A stretch of DNA of 64,000 nucleotides from assembly GCF_900323885.1 (NCBI RefSeq), contig NZ_OOHJ01000018.1, forward strand, positions 682,001 through 746,000, written 5' to 3'. Below the pieces are notes generated by a model. That model was not told where the DNA came from. It searched no databases and worked only from the letters and a program-made list of their open reading frames with translations. How positions within the stretch are numbered: the stretch's first letter is position 1; every line of letters starts with the position of its first letter. Position numbers and translations under genes: made by a program. Below, one piece after another: positions 25,801-34,792 of this stretch. The DNA is from [Actinomadura] parvosata subsp. kistnae. GTDB taxonomy: Bacteria; Actinomycetota; Actinomycetes; Streptosporangiales; Streptosporangiaceae.

Positions 25801-26775
25801 ATGGTGGTCCACGTGCAGGAACGCAACCCCTCGACCGACCTGGTGACCTTCGGCGAGACCATGGCCCTGTTCGCCGCCCGCCGCACCGGCCCGCTGCGCT
25901 TCGCCCGCGACTTCGACCTGGGCGTGGGCGGCGCCGAGTCCAACGTCGCGATCGGCGTGGCCCGGCTCGGCCACGCCGCCACCTGGGTCGGCCGAGTGGG
26001 GGCCGACGAGTTCGGCGACCTGATCCGCACCACGCTCATGGGCGAGGGCGTCAGCACGCACGCGATCCTCGACCCCGGCGCGCCCACCGGCCTGATGATC
26101 AAGGGCAGGCGCACGGCCGACCTCATCGACGTGCGGTACTACCGCAGGGACAGCGCCGGCTCCCGGCTGAGCGCCGCCGACCTCGACCCCGAGCTGATCC
26201 GGTCGGCCAGGGTGCTGCACGTCTCCGCCATCACGCCCGCGCTGTCCGCGTCGGCGCGCGAAGCCGTGCGCCACGCGATGACCGTGGCGCGCGCCGCCGG
26301 GGTGACGGTCTCGCTCGACGTCAACTACCGGCGCGCGCTGTGGACGCCCGAGGAGGCCGGGGCGTGGCTGCGGGAGGTGGCCGGCGACGTGGACGTGCTG
26401 TTCGCGACCGAGGCCGAGGGGCGGCTGATCGCCGACGTCGAGGGGGCCGAGGAACTGGCCAAGGCGCTGGCCGGGATGGGGCCGCGGCACGTGCTGCTCA
26501 AGTTCGGCGCCCGGGGGGCCATGGAGCTGTCGGGCGGCGTGGTGCGGCGGGCGGAGCCGTACCGGGTGACGGAGGTCGACTCGGTGGGCGCCGGTGACGC
26601 CTTCGCGGCCGGGTGGCTGGCCGACTGGCTGGCGGGCGCCGACCCCGAGCGGCGGCTCGCGACCGCGTGCGCGGCAGGGGCGTTCGCGGTGACCAGCCAG
26701 GGCGACTGGGAGAGCCTGCCCCGCCGCACCGACCTCGCCCTGCTCCACAGCCCCACCGACGGCGTCAACCGCTGA
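25801..26775 (+). CDS. PfkB-family carbohydrate kinase (2-keto-3-deoxygluconate-kinase-like)
   Basis: 324 residues. The ribokinase-fold signatures are intact: GGAESNVAIGVARLG near the N-terminus, a GRVGADEFGDLI segment and the C-terminal DSVGAGDAFAAGWLADWL whose Asp is the catalytic base. The FGETMALF start and DVNYRRALW segment are closest to 2-dehydro-3-deoxygluconate kinases. The gene is not next to a KDG aldolase; the DapA-family gene 3 kb on is on the other strand. Start ATG 25801 or GTG 25804 cannot be separated. It is transcribed alone. Confidence 0.8.
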   Translation: MVVHVQERNPSTDLVTFGETMALFAARRTGPLRFARDFDLGVGGAESNVAIGVARLGHAATWVGRVGADEFGDLIRTTLMGEGVSTHAILDPGAPTGLMIKGRRTADLIDVRYYRRDSAGSRLSAADLDPELIRSARVLHVSAITPALSASAREAVRHAMTVARAAGVTVSLDVNYRRALWTPEEAGAWLREVAGDVDVLFATEAEGRLIADVEGAEELAKALAGMGPRHVLLKFGARGAMELSGGVVRRAEPYRVTEVDSVGAGDAFAAGWLADWLAGADPERRLATACAAGAFAVTSQGDWESLPRRTDLALLHSPTDGVNR

Positions 26776-26843
26776 CCGCCCGCGGCTTCGCCTGTCCGTG
26801 CCTTTGGCATGCGGCGAGTCGCGACATGTCATAGCCTGCCGGA

Positions 26844-27893
26844 ATGCTCGATCACCATCTCGACGCGCTCTTCCAGGCGGCCGGCGACCGCGACCCCGAC
26901 CGGCTCTTCGGCCACGCCTCGCAGCTCTACGCCGCCAGCGAGGGCGCCGACGAGCCGACGCTCTCGGCCGCGACGGCCCGGTTCGGCGAGGTCTTCGACC
27001 TGGTGCCCCCCGGCATCGGCGCCCGCCTGGGCATCGTGGCGGGCGCGCTGGCCGAGCGCGGCGCCGACCCCGTCCCCCTGGCCGAGCCGCTGGTCAAGCA
27101 GCTCACCGGCCTGCTGGAGCAGTCGGCCAGGTTCGCCGCGGCGTGGCGGGCGGCGACCGGCGAGGAGCCGCCCGAGCCCGACGACAACGACCCCGAGTGG
27201 TTCGTGGGCGCGGCCGCCCGCCTGACCGGCCTGCCGGAGGGGGAGGCGTTCGCGCTGGCCGACGCGTGGGCGACGGTCTACCTGGCGCACATGCCGATCC
27301 TGTCCATCCTCCAGCTCTCGCCGCGCCTGCGCGCCGCGCTGCCCGGCCGCGAGCGCCTGGTCGAGGCGCTGTCGGCGGTGGTGGCGGACCGCGCGGACCT
27401 GGAGTGGCTGACCGGCCTGCTCCAGGTGCTGGAGGACGAGCGCCTGATCGTCCTGCACCGGGAGAGCGGCCGCGGCTACGAGGTCGTGATCGGCGGCATC
27501 GGCGACAACTTCCAGCTCCACACGCTGCTGGCCGACGTGGTGAGCGGCCCGTCCGAGCACGGGCTGATCGAGGGCGTGCAGCCGGACCCGCAGTGGGTCC
27601 TGGCCGCCTCCGACGGCGAGGTGGACCCGGACGATCTCGACCCGGTGCACGGCCAGTTCAACCTGGTGGACGCGTACGGCAAGTGGATCTGGAACGAGGG
27701 CGTCCCCGCCGACATCCCCCACCTGGACGGGGTGCGGGTCGTGGTTCTCGACCCGCCGCCGTACGAGCGGTCGTGGAGCCCGGGCCGCCACTACCCGATG
27801 ATGGACGGCCGCATCCGCCTGGAGCGGATCCTGCCGGCCGAGGAGGCCGCGGCCTGGCTGTCGAGGGTCGCGCCGGAGGGCACTCCGGACTGA
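26844..27893 (+). CDS. Hypothetical protein, unrecognised
   Basis: A 349-residue soluble protein that I do not recognise. The N-terminal 190 residues are predicted mostly helical (LDHHLDALFQAAGDRDPDRL onward). The C-terminal half has beta features (RGYEVVIGGIGDNFQLHTLLADVV, GQFNLVDAYGKWIWNEG) and ends with MMDGRIRLERILPAEEAAAWL. Coding statistics (GC3, no stops) are normal, so the gene is real. No signal peptide or membrane segment is present. Neighbours do not point to a role. Confidence 0.6.
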   Translation: MLDHHLDALFQAAGDRDPDRLFGHASQLYAASEGADEPTLSAATARFGEVFDLVPPGIGARLGIVAGALAERGADPVPLAEPLVKQLTGLLEQSARFAAAWRAATGEEPPEPDDNDPEWFVGAAARLTGLPEGEAFALADAWATVYLAHMPILSILQLSPRLRAALPGRERLVEALSAVVADRADLEWLTGLLQVLEDERLIVLHRESGRGYEVVIGGIGDNFQLHTLLADVVSGPSEHGLIEGVQPDPQWVLAASDGEVDPDDLDPVHGQFNLVDAYGKWIWNEGVPADIPHLDGVRVVVLDPPPYERSWSPGRHYPMMDGRIRLERILPAEEAAAWLSRVAPEGTPD

Positions 27894-28017
27894 CGCCCGG
27901 AGGTCGCACCGCAGATCTTCGCGCCCGGCCCCTGCCCGCAGGAGCAACCTTTGCCGGTTTCCGTTCCGGCCTTGGGGGCAGGCGGGGAAGATCTCGTCCG
28001 GGGGAAGGAACGGTGCG

Positions 28018-29676
28018 ATGACAGACGTTTCGGGCATGGGATCTCGGCCTGACGATGAGCGGCCAGTGCTCACCAACAGGCAGGGACACCCGGTCTACGA
28101 CAACCAGAACCAGCGGACGGTCGGCCCGCGCGGCCCGGCCACGCTGGAGAACTACCAGTTCCTGGAGAAGATCAGCCACTTCGACAGGGAGCGCATCCCC
28201 GAGCGGGTCGTGCACGCGCGCGGCGCGCTCAGCTACGGCTACTTCGAGGCGTACGGCACGTTCGGCGACGAGCCGATCAGCCGCTACACCAGGGCCAAGC
28301 TCTTCCAGGAGCGCGGCAAGCGCACGGACATCGCGCTGCGCTTCTCCACGGTGATCGGCGGGCGCGACTCGGCGGAGACGGCCCGCGACCCGCGCGGCTT
28401 CGCGATCAAGTTCTACACCGAGGACGGCAACTGGGACCTGGTGGGCAACAACCTGGCCGTGTTCTTCATCAGGGACGCCATCAAGTTCCCCGACGTCATC
28501 CACGCGCTCAAGCCGGATCCCGTCACGTTCCGGCAGGACCCCAACCGGATCTTCGACTTCATGTCGCAGACGCCGGAGAGCATGCACATGCTCGTCAACC
28601 TGTTCAGCCCGCGCGGCATCCCGGCCGACTACCGGCACATGCAGGGGTTCGGGGTGAACACCTACAAGTGGGTCAACGCGCAGGGTGAGACGCATCTCGT
28701 GAAATATCACTGGATGCCGAAGCAGGGCGTGCGCAGCATGACGGAGGCGGACGCCGCGGCCGTCCAGGCACACGACCTCGGCCACGCCACGAAGGACCTG
28801 TACGAGGCGATCGAGCGCGGCGACTACCCCGAGTGGGAGCTGCTGGTGCAGATCATGACCGATGACGAGCACCCTGAGCTGGACTTCGACCCGCTGGACG
28901 ACACGAAGGTCTGGCCGGAGAACGACTTCCCGCCCCAGGCGGTCGGCCGGATCGTGCTGAACCGCAACGTCGAGAACCAGTTCGCCGAGAACGAGCAGTC
29001 CGCGTTCGGCACCGGCGTGCTCGTGGACGGCCTCGACTTCTCCGACGACAAGATGCTCATCGGCCGCACGTTCTCCTACAGCGACACGCAGCGCTACCGG
29101 GTCGGCCCGAACTACCTGCAGTTGCCGGTCAACCAGACCAAGGCGGCGTGCCGGACGAACCAGCGCGACGGCCAGATGGCGTACTTCGTGGACACCGGCG
29201 GCGAGAACCCGCACGTCAACTACGAGCCGTCGATCCGCGGCGGGCTGCGCGAGGCGGAGTACGCGCACCCGGACGAGGTCGGCCCGACGATCACCGGCCG
29301 GCTCACGCGCAAGCGCATTCCGCGCACGAACGACTACAAGCAGGCGGGCCAGCGCTACCTGCTCATGGACGACTGGGAGCGCGACGACCTGGTGCGCAAC
29401 TTCGTCGCCAACCTCAAGCAGTGCGACCGGGCCATCCAGGAGCGCATGGTCTGGCATTTCCTGCTCGTGGAGGACGACCTGGGGCTGCGGGTCGGCGAGG
29501 GGCTGGGCATCACCCCCGACGACGTGGCCGGGCTGGAGCCGTTGCGGAGCCAGGACCTGACGGAGGAGGACCGCGACCGGCTGGCCAAGCTGGGCAGGAA
29601 CGGCCCCCGCGACGTCGAGGGGCTGAAGATGACCCACTGCGTGCCCAACGAGCGGGCCGTGCACGCCGAGCAGTGA
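28018..29676 (+). CDS. katA: Clade-type monofunctional haem catalase
   Basis: 552 residues, about 60-70 longer than small-subunit catalases at the C-terminus. The distal His is in RVVHARGALSYGYF, the Asn in WDLVGNNLAVFF, and the proximal haem tyrosine in RTFSYSDTQRYRVGPNY. The start has LTNRQGHPVYDNQNQRTVGPRGP, a standard KatA N-terminus. It breaks down hydrogen peroxide in the cytosol. GGGGAAGGAA precedes ATG 28018. The symbol katA is by family; the host may use another name. A long hairpin follows. Confidence 0.93.
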   Translation: MTDVSGMGSRPDDERPVLTNRQGHPVYDNQNQRTVGPRGPATLENYQFLEKISHFDRERIPERVVHARGALSYGYFEAYGTFGDEPISRYTRAKLFQERGKRTDIALRFSTVIGGRDSAETARDPRGFAIKFYTEDGNWDLVGNNLAVFFIRDAIKFPDVIHALKPDPVTFRQDPNRIFDFMSQTPESMHMLVNLFSPRGIPADYRHMQGFGVNTYKWVNAQGETHLVKYHWMPKQGVRSMTEADAAAVQAHDLGHATKDLYEAIERGDYPEWELLVQIMTDDEHPELDFDPLDDTKVWPENDFPPQAVGRIVLNRNVENQFAENEQSAFGTGVLVDGLDFSDDKMLIGRTFSYSDTQRYRVGPNYLQLPVNQTKAACRTNQRDGQMAYFVDTGGENPHVNYEPSIRGGLREAEYAHPDEVGPTITGRLTRKRIPRTNDYKQAGQRYLLMDDWERDDLVRNFVANLKQCDRAIQERMVWHFLLVEDDLGLRVGEGLGITPDDVAGLEPLRSQDLTEEDRDRLAKLGRNGPRDVEGLKMTHCVPNERAVHAEQ

Positions 29677-29686
29677 CCGCCGTTCT

Positions 29687-29722
29687 TTACGTCCGCCTCT
29701 CGGAGAGAGAGGCTGGACGTAA
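29687..29722 (+). terminator. Hairpin between catalase and DUF1876 genes
   Basis: TTACGTCC-GCCTCTC pairs with GAGAGGC-(T)-GGACGTAA, giving 15 base pairs with one bulged T and a GGAGA loop, 10 bases after the catalase stop. The GGGAGG ribosome site of the next gene starts right after the stem (29724). The element may therefore end catalase transcripts or affect translation of the next gene. Confidence 0.6.
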
Positions 29723-29736
29723 GGGAGGTGGTCGCC

Positions 29737-29994
29737 ATGGAGTACAAGCAGTGGAACGTGCAGATCTGGATCAGCGAGGATGACGACGACGCCGTGACCA
29801 CGGCCACGGCGGTGCTGTTCACCCCTGACGGCAAGCGGCACGAGAGCGTGGCGCACGCCCGGCGCAACCCGGACGACCGGCCGGTGCCCGGCATCGGGGA
29901 CGAGCTGGCCGCCGGCCGGGCGCTGTCGGACCTGGCCTCGAAGCTCATCGAGGACGGCGCCCAGGACGTGGCCCAGCTCGCCAGCCCCGCCTGA
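29737..29994 (+). CDS. DUF1876 domain-containing protein
   Basis: An 85-residue cytosolic protein matching DUF1876: KQWNVQIWISEDDDDAVTTATAVL, then a Gly/Asp turn, HESVAHARRNPDD and GDELAAGRALSDLASKLIED. The family is common in actinobacteria and has no known activity. It probably forms a small beta-alpha fold. GGAGG lies nine bases before ATG 29737; GTG 29728 would be too close. It follows the catalase gene, suggesting an oxidative-stress-linked role, but this is only by position. Confidence 0.8.
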   Translation: MEYKQWNVQIWISEDDDDAVTTATAVLFTPDGKRHESVAHARRNPDDRPVPGIGDELAAGRALSDLASKLIEDGAQDVAQLASPA

Positions 29995-30002
29995 TCAGAA
30001 GA

Positions 30003-30923
30003 TCACAGCAGGCCGGCGGCGGCGAGCAGCTTGCCGATCCGGCCGACCTCGTCCTCGCTCAGCGGGATCTGCGGCAGCGCGGTGACGGGGCAGTCGATGA
30101 CGCCGCGCAGATACAGCGCGGCCTTGAACGCGCCGAGCCCCGACGAGCTGCCGCCCATGCGGCTCCCGCCGACGTGCACGATCTCGAACAGCCTGACCAG
30201 CCGCTCCTGCTCGGCCCTGGCCGCCTCCCAGTCGCCCTGGGAGGCGCAGCGGTACAGCTCGACGTACCCCTGGGGGTCCACGTTGCCCAGCCCGGGCACC
30301 ACGCCGTCGGCGCCCATCCACAGGGCGGAGTCCACGGTCACCTCGGAGCCGGTGAGCACGCTGAACGGCGCCTCCCCGCTCAGGGCGTCCCGGCCCATGA
30401 CGACGGCACGCAGGCCGCCGTCGTCGCCGCTGGAGTCCTTCAGCCCGGCCAGCGTGCCCTCGGCGGCCAGCTCCAGCACCAGCCCGGTGCTCAGCTTGGT
30501 GTGCACGGAGACGGGCAGGTCGTAGGCGTAGAGGGGCAGCCCGGCCCGCCGCGCGATGGTCCTGAAGTGGGTGCGGATCTCCTCGGGGTGCGTGCGCGTG
30601 TAGAACGGCGCCGTCGCCACCAGCCCGGACGCCCCGGCCTCGGCCGCGACGCGCGCGTGGTCGAGCACGCGCGGCGTGGTCATGTCGATCACCCCGGCCA
30701 GCACCGGCACCTGGCCGCCCACGTGCCCGACCACGGTGTCCAGCACGGTGCGCCGCTGCGCGTCGGTCAGGTACGCCACCTCGGACGACGAGCCCAGCAC
30801 GAACAACGCGTCCACGCCGCCGTCCACCAGGTGGTCGACCAGCCGGACGAGCGAGGCCGTGTCCACCTCGTACTCCGGGGTCATGGGGGTGCACACCGGG
30901 GGGATCACTCCGGACAATCTCAT
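30003..30923 (-). CDS. DapA/NanA-family aldolase or dehydratase
   Basis: 306 residues of the TIM-barrel dihydrodipicolinate synthase family. The GSSSEVAYLT substrate loop, the tyrosine in LYAYDLPVS and the Schiff-base lysine in LAGLKDSSGD are all in place. Residues after the loop differ from true DapA, and the gene is the last of an ABC-transporter operon. It is more likely a sugar-acid or hydroxy-keto-acid aldolase acting on the imported substrate. ATG 30923 overlaps the stop of the ATPase gene (ATGA). It is controlled with the operon by the divergent FadR-type regulator. Confidence 0.8.
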   Translation of the reverse strand: MRLSGVIPPVCTPMTPEYEVDTASLVRLVDHLVDGGVDALFVLGSSSEVAYLTDAQRRTVLDTVVGHVGGQVPVLAGVIDMTTPRVLDHARVAAEAGASGLVATAPFYTRTHPEEIRTHFRTIARRAGLPLYAYDLPVSVHTKLSTGLVLELAAEGTLAGLKDSSGDDGGLRAVVMGRDALSGEAPFSVLTGSEVTVDSALWMGADGVVPGLGNVDPQGYVELYRCASQGDWEAARAEQERLVRLFEIVHVGGSRMGGSSSGLGAFKAALYLRGVIDCPVTALPQIPLSEDEVGRIGKLLAAAGLL

Positions 30924-31909
30924 ACGCGCTCCTGAATCAGCTCAATGTCGGTCGCACCCGCCGCCACCGGGTGATGGCAGTGGAACAGGTGGCCGCCCTC
31001 GACGGTCGCCGCGGGCATCTCGGCGGCGCAGACGTCGTCGGCGCGCCAGCAGCGAGTGCGGAACGGGCAGCCGCTGGGCGGCCTGGTGGCCGACGGCACG
31101 GCGCCGACCAGCGGGATCGGGTTGATCGGCGAGATCAGCCCGGGCGTGGCCGAGAACAGTGCCCTGGTGTACGGGTGCCGCGCGCCGAGCGGCACCGATG
31201 CCGCCGGCGTCTGCTCCACGATCCTGCCCAGGTACATGGTGACCACGCGGTCGCTCATCCTGCGGACCGTCTGGATGTCGTGCGAGACGAACACCAGCGC
31301 CAGCCCCAGCCGCTCCTTGAGATCCAGCAGCAGGTTGAGTATCTGCGCCCGCACCGACACGTCGAGTGCGCTGGTCGGCTCGTCGGCCACGACGAGGTCG
31401 GGCTCCAGCGCCAGCGCCCTGGCCACGGCCACCCGCTGCCGCTGCCCTCCCGAGAGCTGGCCGGGCAGCGCGTCGGCGGCGCCGGCGGGCAGCCCGACCA
31501 GGTCCAGCAGCTCGCGGACGCGGGCGTCGCGCTGGGCGGGGGTGCCGCGGCCGTGCACGTCGAGCGGGTCGCGCAGCACCTGGCGGACCGGCAGCCGCCG
31601 GTTGAGCGCGGTGGACGGGTCCTGGAAGATCATGCCGACGCCGGTCCCGATCGCCTCTCGCCGCTCCCGCTCCTTCATCCCCCACAGGTCGCGGCCGCGG
31701 AAGGTCACGGTGCCCGCCGTGGGCCGTTGCAGCCCCACCAGCACCTTGGCCAGCGTGGACTTGCCGCAGCCCGACTCCCCCACCACGCCGACGGTCTCGC
31801 CGGGGCTCACGGTGAGGTTCGCGGCGGTCAGCGCGTAGACGCGGTCGCGCCCGAGCAGGCCGCCCGAGCGGGCCTTGTGCACGACGTGCACGTCCTTCAG
31901 CTCAAGCAT
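30920..31909 (-). CDS. Oligopeptide-type ABC transporter ATP-binding protein (DppF-like)
   Basis: 329 residues. Walker A (GVVGESGCGKSTLAK), the signature LSGGQRQRVAVARAL, Walker B (LVVADEPTSALD) and the switch histidine (VFVSHDIQTV) are intact. The C-terminal oligopeptide/dipeptide extension has the CPFRTRCW and VCAAEMP cysteines and the HCHHPV end. It pairs with the ATPase half of the fused protein at 31902. The start overlaps that gene by 8 bases, and the stop overlaps the aldolase gene. It powers uptake of the ligand of the binding protein at 34789. Confidence 0.9.
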   Translation of the reverse strand: MLELKDVHVVHKARSGGLLGRDRVYALTAANLTVSPGETVGVVGESGCGKSTLAKVLVGLQRPTAGTVTFRGRDLWGMKERERREAIGTGVGMIFQDPSTALNRRLPVRQVLRDPLDVHGRGTPAQRDARVRELLDLVGLPAGAADALPGQLSGGQRQRVAVARALALEPDLVVADEPTSALDVSVRAQILNLLLDLKERLGLALVFVSHDIQTVRRMSDRVVTMYLGRIVEQTPAASVPLGARHPYTRALFSATPGLISPINPIPLVGAVPSATRPPSGCPFRTRCWRADDVCAAEMPAATVEGGHLFHCHHPVAAGATDIELIQERV

Positions 31910-33836
31910 GCTGCTCGCTCCTCACCAGCGACTCGGCGGGGTGGTGGCAGGCCACCTGGTGGGTGGCCGGGCCTTCCAGCACCGGCTTCTCGGTACGGCA
32001 CACGTCGGTGGCCATCGGGCACCGGTCGGCGAAGCGGCAGCCGGACGGGAAGTCGGCCGGGGCCGGCACCACGCCGGGGATCTGCGTCAGCCGCTCGGCC
32101 CCCGACTCCAGCGACAGCACCGAGCCGAGCAGACCGCGCGCGTAGTGGTGGGCGGGCCGGCCGACCAGGTCGGCGGTGACGCCGGTCTCGACGATCTGGC
32201 CGCCGTACATGACGACCACGCGGTCGGTCACGTCGGCCACCAGCGCGAGGTCGTGGGAGACGAGGATCAGCGCGAACCCCAGCTCCTCGCGCAGCTTCAG
32301 CAGCAGCTCGATGACCTGCGCCTGGACGGTCACGTCGAGCGCGGTGGTGGGCTCGTCGGCGACGATCAGCTTGGGGTCGCGGGAGAGCGCCATGGCGATG
32401 AGCACCCGCTGCCGCTGCCCGCCGGACAGCTCGTGCGGGTAGGCCGACAGGGTGCGGCGGGCGTCGAGGCCGACGAGTTCGAGCAGCTCGGCGGGGGTGC
32501 GCCGGCCGCCGCGCCGGGTGAGCTGCTTGAGCTGGGCCTTGATGGTCATGGCCGGGTTCAGTGAGGAGAGGGCGTCCTGGTAGATCATCGCCATCTCGTG
32601 GCCGAGCAGGCGGCGGCGGGCGCGCCTGGACTCGGCGAGCAGCTCCCGCTGCTCGAAGCGGACGTGGCCGCTGACGCGGGCGTCGCGGGGCTGCAGGCCC
32701 ATGATGGTCAGCGCGGTCAGCGACTTGCCGCAGCCGGACTCGCCGACCAGGCCCAGCACCTCGCCGGGCCGCACCTCGAACCCGATGCCGTCCACGATGT
32801 CCAGGCCCTCGGTGAACCCGATCCGCAGCCGCTCGACCGCGAGGATCGGCGGGCCCTGCGGCAGCGGGCGGGCCCGCTCGGCCAGCCTCCTGGCGGCCTC
32901 CGCCAGCCCCGGCAGCTCGACGACCTCGCCCGAGCCGGGCCGGGCCTGCTCGAAGGCGTCGTCGTCCTTGCGCACCTGCGCCTTGCGTGCCGCGGGGGCG
33001 GCCCAGGCGTCCGAGATGCCCTCGGACAGGACGTTGAGCGCCAGCACGGTGAGCAGGATGAGCAGGCCGGGGAAGACCGTGGCCCACCAGCCGCCGAGCA
33101 GCACCAGGTTCTTGCCGTCGGCGATGACGCTGCCCCACGACGGGTTCGGCGGGCGCACGCCGGCGCCGATGAACGACAGCGACGCCTCGAACACGATCGC
33201 GTCGGCCACCATCACCGTGCAGAACACCAGCACCGGGGCGGCGCAGTTGATCGCGACGTGCTTGAGGACGATGTGCGGCGTGCGGGCGCCGATGATGCGC
33301 TCGGCCGCCACGTAGTCCTCGCCGTACTGGGCGACCACGTTGGCCCGCACGACCCTGGCCACGGACGGCATGTAGAGGAACGCCATGGCCATGACCAGCA
33401 CGGGGATGCTGCCGCCGAACACCGCCACGAGCACCGCGGCCAGCGCGATGCCGGGGAAGGCCATGATGACGTCGAGCACCCGCATCAGGGTCTCGTCCAC
33501 GGCCCTGCGCGAGGTCGCCGCGATCGCGCCGATGATCGCCCCGGCCACCAGGGCCAGGCCGGTCGCGCCGAGGCCGATGATGAGCGACCAGCGGGCCCCG
33601 TACAGGAGCCTGGACAGGATGTCGCGGTTGGCGCTGTCGAGCCCCATCCAGTGCTCAGCGGACGGACCCCCGCCTGCGGCTTCCTGGAAGTACGGCGAGT
33701 GCGGCGCGATCCACGGCGCCAGCACCGCCGCCAGCACGACGACCACGATGATGCCGACCGAGACCCACGACAGCGGTTTCAGCCGGCGGAAGCCGACACC
33801 GGGCCTGGACAGGCGCTCCGTCAGTCCGCGTCTCAT
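31902..33836 (-). CDS. Fused ABC permease-ATPase (DppC-DppD fusion)
   Basis: 644 residues. Residues about 1-285 are a DppC-type permease with the usual first helix (SVGIIVVVVLAAVLAPWIAP), the HWMGLDSANRDILSRLLYGAR loop and the EAA motif (YVAAERIIGARTPHI). After a short polar linker (about 290-330) a full DppD-type ATPase follows: GLVGESGCGKSLTA, LSGGQRQRVLIAMAL, LIVADEPTTALD, LVSHDLALV. It ends with the FADRCPMATDVC and ACHHP oligopeptide extension. The frame is open through the junction and there is no internal start with a good ribosome site, so this is a true fusion. AGGAG precedes ATG 33836. It overlaps both neighbours. Confidence 0.88.
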   Translation of the reverse strand: MRRGLTERLSRPGVGFRRLKPLSWVSVGIIVVVVLAAVLAPWIAPHSPYFQEAAGGGPSAEHWMGLDSANRDILSRLLYGARWSLIIGLGATGLALVAGAIIGAIAATSRRAVDETLMRVLDVIMAFPGIALAAVLVAVFGGSIPVLVMAMAFLYMPSVARVVRANVVAQYGEDYVAAERIIGARTPHIVLKHVAINCAAPVLVFCTVMVADAIVFEASLSFIGAGVRPPNPSWGSVIADGKNLVLLGGWWATVFPGLLILLTVLALNVLSEGISDAWAAPAARKAQVRKDDDAFEQARPGSGEVVELPGLAEAARRLAERARPLPQGPPILAVERLRIGFTEGLDIVDGIGFEVRPGEVLGLVGESGCGKSLTALTIMGLQPRDARVSGHVRFEQRELLAESRRARRRLLGHEMAMIYQDALSSLNPAMTIKAQLKQLTRRGGRRTPAELLELVGLDARRTLSAYPHELSGGQRQRVLIAMALSRDPKLIVADEPTTALDVTVQAQVIELLLKLREELGFALILVSHDLALVADVTDRVVVMYGGQIVETGVTADLVGRPAHHYARGLLGSVLSLESGAERLTQIPGVVPAPADFPSGCRFADRCPMATDVCRTEKPVLEGPATHQVACHHPAESLVRSEQHA

Positions 33837-34792
33837 GTGGCACTCCTGAGCCGGGGGTTGACCAGCAGGTAGAGGATGTCGACGACCAGGTTGACGACCA
33901 TGAAGCCGATCGCGATGGTCAGCACCACGCCCTGCACGACGGCCGGGTCGCCGTCGCGCACCGCGTTGATCATGAGCTGGCCCATGCCGGGCAGCCCGTA
34001 GATCGTCTCGATCACGACCGTGCCGCCGATCAGGTAGCCGATGCGCAGGCCGAGCACGGTCAGCGGGTTGATCAGGGCGTTGCGCAGCACGTTCCGGCCG
34101 ACGACCACGATCATCGGCAGGCCGCTGCCGATCGCCGTGCGGACGTAGTCGCGATCCAGCTCCTCCACCATCGACGTGCGGATGATGCGGGTGAGCTGGG
34201 CGGCGATCGGCAACGACAGCGACAGGGCGGGCAGCGTCATCGACTGCAGCCAGCCCGTGACCGAGTCGGCCGGGTTGATGTAGCCGCCGGTCGGGAACAG
34301 GCCCTCGCCGACGGCCAGCCACTGGATCATCAGCAGCGCCAGCCAGAACGCGGGCGCCGCCACCCCGACCAGCGACACCACGCGGATCACCTGGTCCGGC
34401 CAGCGGTCGCGGAACAGCGCCGCCGTCACGCCGAACACCAGCGCCAGCACCACCGCCACGGCCAGGCCGAGGAAGGTGAGCTGCAACGTCAGCGGCAGCG
34501 CCGTCGTGACCGACTCGATGACCGGCTTCTTGGTCAGCACGCTGGTGCCCATGTCGCCGCGCGCCAGGTCGGCGACGAAGCGCACGTACCGGACGGGCAG
34601 CGGGTCCAGCAGGCCGTTGTCGATCTGGAACTGGCGGATCTGCTCGGCGGTCGGGTTCGCGCCCTGGAAGTAGGCGTACTCCGGCTTGACGCCGGAGAAG
34701 CGCATCACGACGAACACGAACGCGACCACGCCGAGGACCAGCGGGATCAGGATGAGGAGCCGCCGCAGCAGCATCCGGGCGACGAGCGTCAT
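33833..34792 (-). CDS. Oligopeptide-type ABC permease (DppB-like)
   Basis: 319 residues with six predicted membrane helices. It has the DppB start (LLRRLLILIPLVLGVVAFVFV), the large second segment with GLLDPLPVRYVRFVADLARGD, and the EAA motif (YVRTAIGSGLPMIVVVGRNV). It forms the transport channel together with the permease half of the fusion. It overlaps the upstream binding-protein gene (ATGA) and the downstream fusion (ATGA), so it is translated as part of a tightly coupled operon. Confidence 0.9.
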   Translation of the reverse strand: MTLVARMLLRRLLILIPLVLGVVAFVFVVMRFSGVKPEYAYFQGANPTAEQIRQFQIDNGLLDPLPVRYVRFVADLARGDMGTSVLTKKPVIESVTTALPLTLQLTFLGLAVAVVLALVFGVTAALFRDRWPDQVIRVVSLVGVAAPAFWLALLMIQWLAVGEGLFPTGGYINPADSVTGWLQSMTLPALSLSLPIAAQLTRIIRTSMVEELDRDYVRTAIGSGLPMIVVVGRNVLRNALINPLTVLGLRIGYLIGGTVVIETIYGLPGMGQLMINAVRDGDPAVVQGVVLTIAIGFMVVNLVVDILYLLVNPRLRSAT

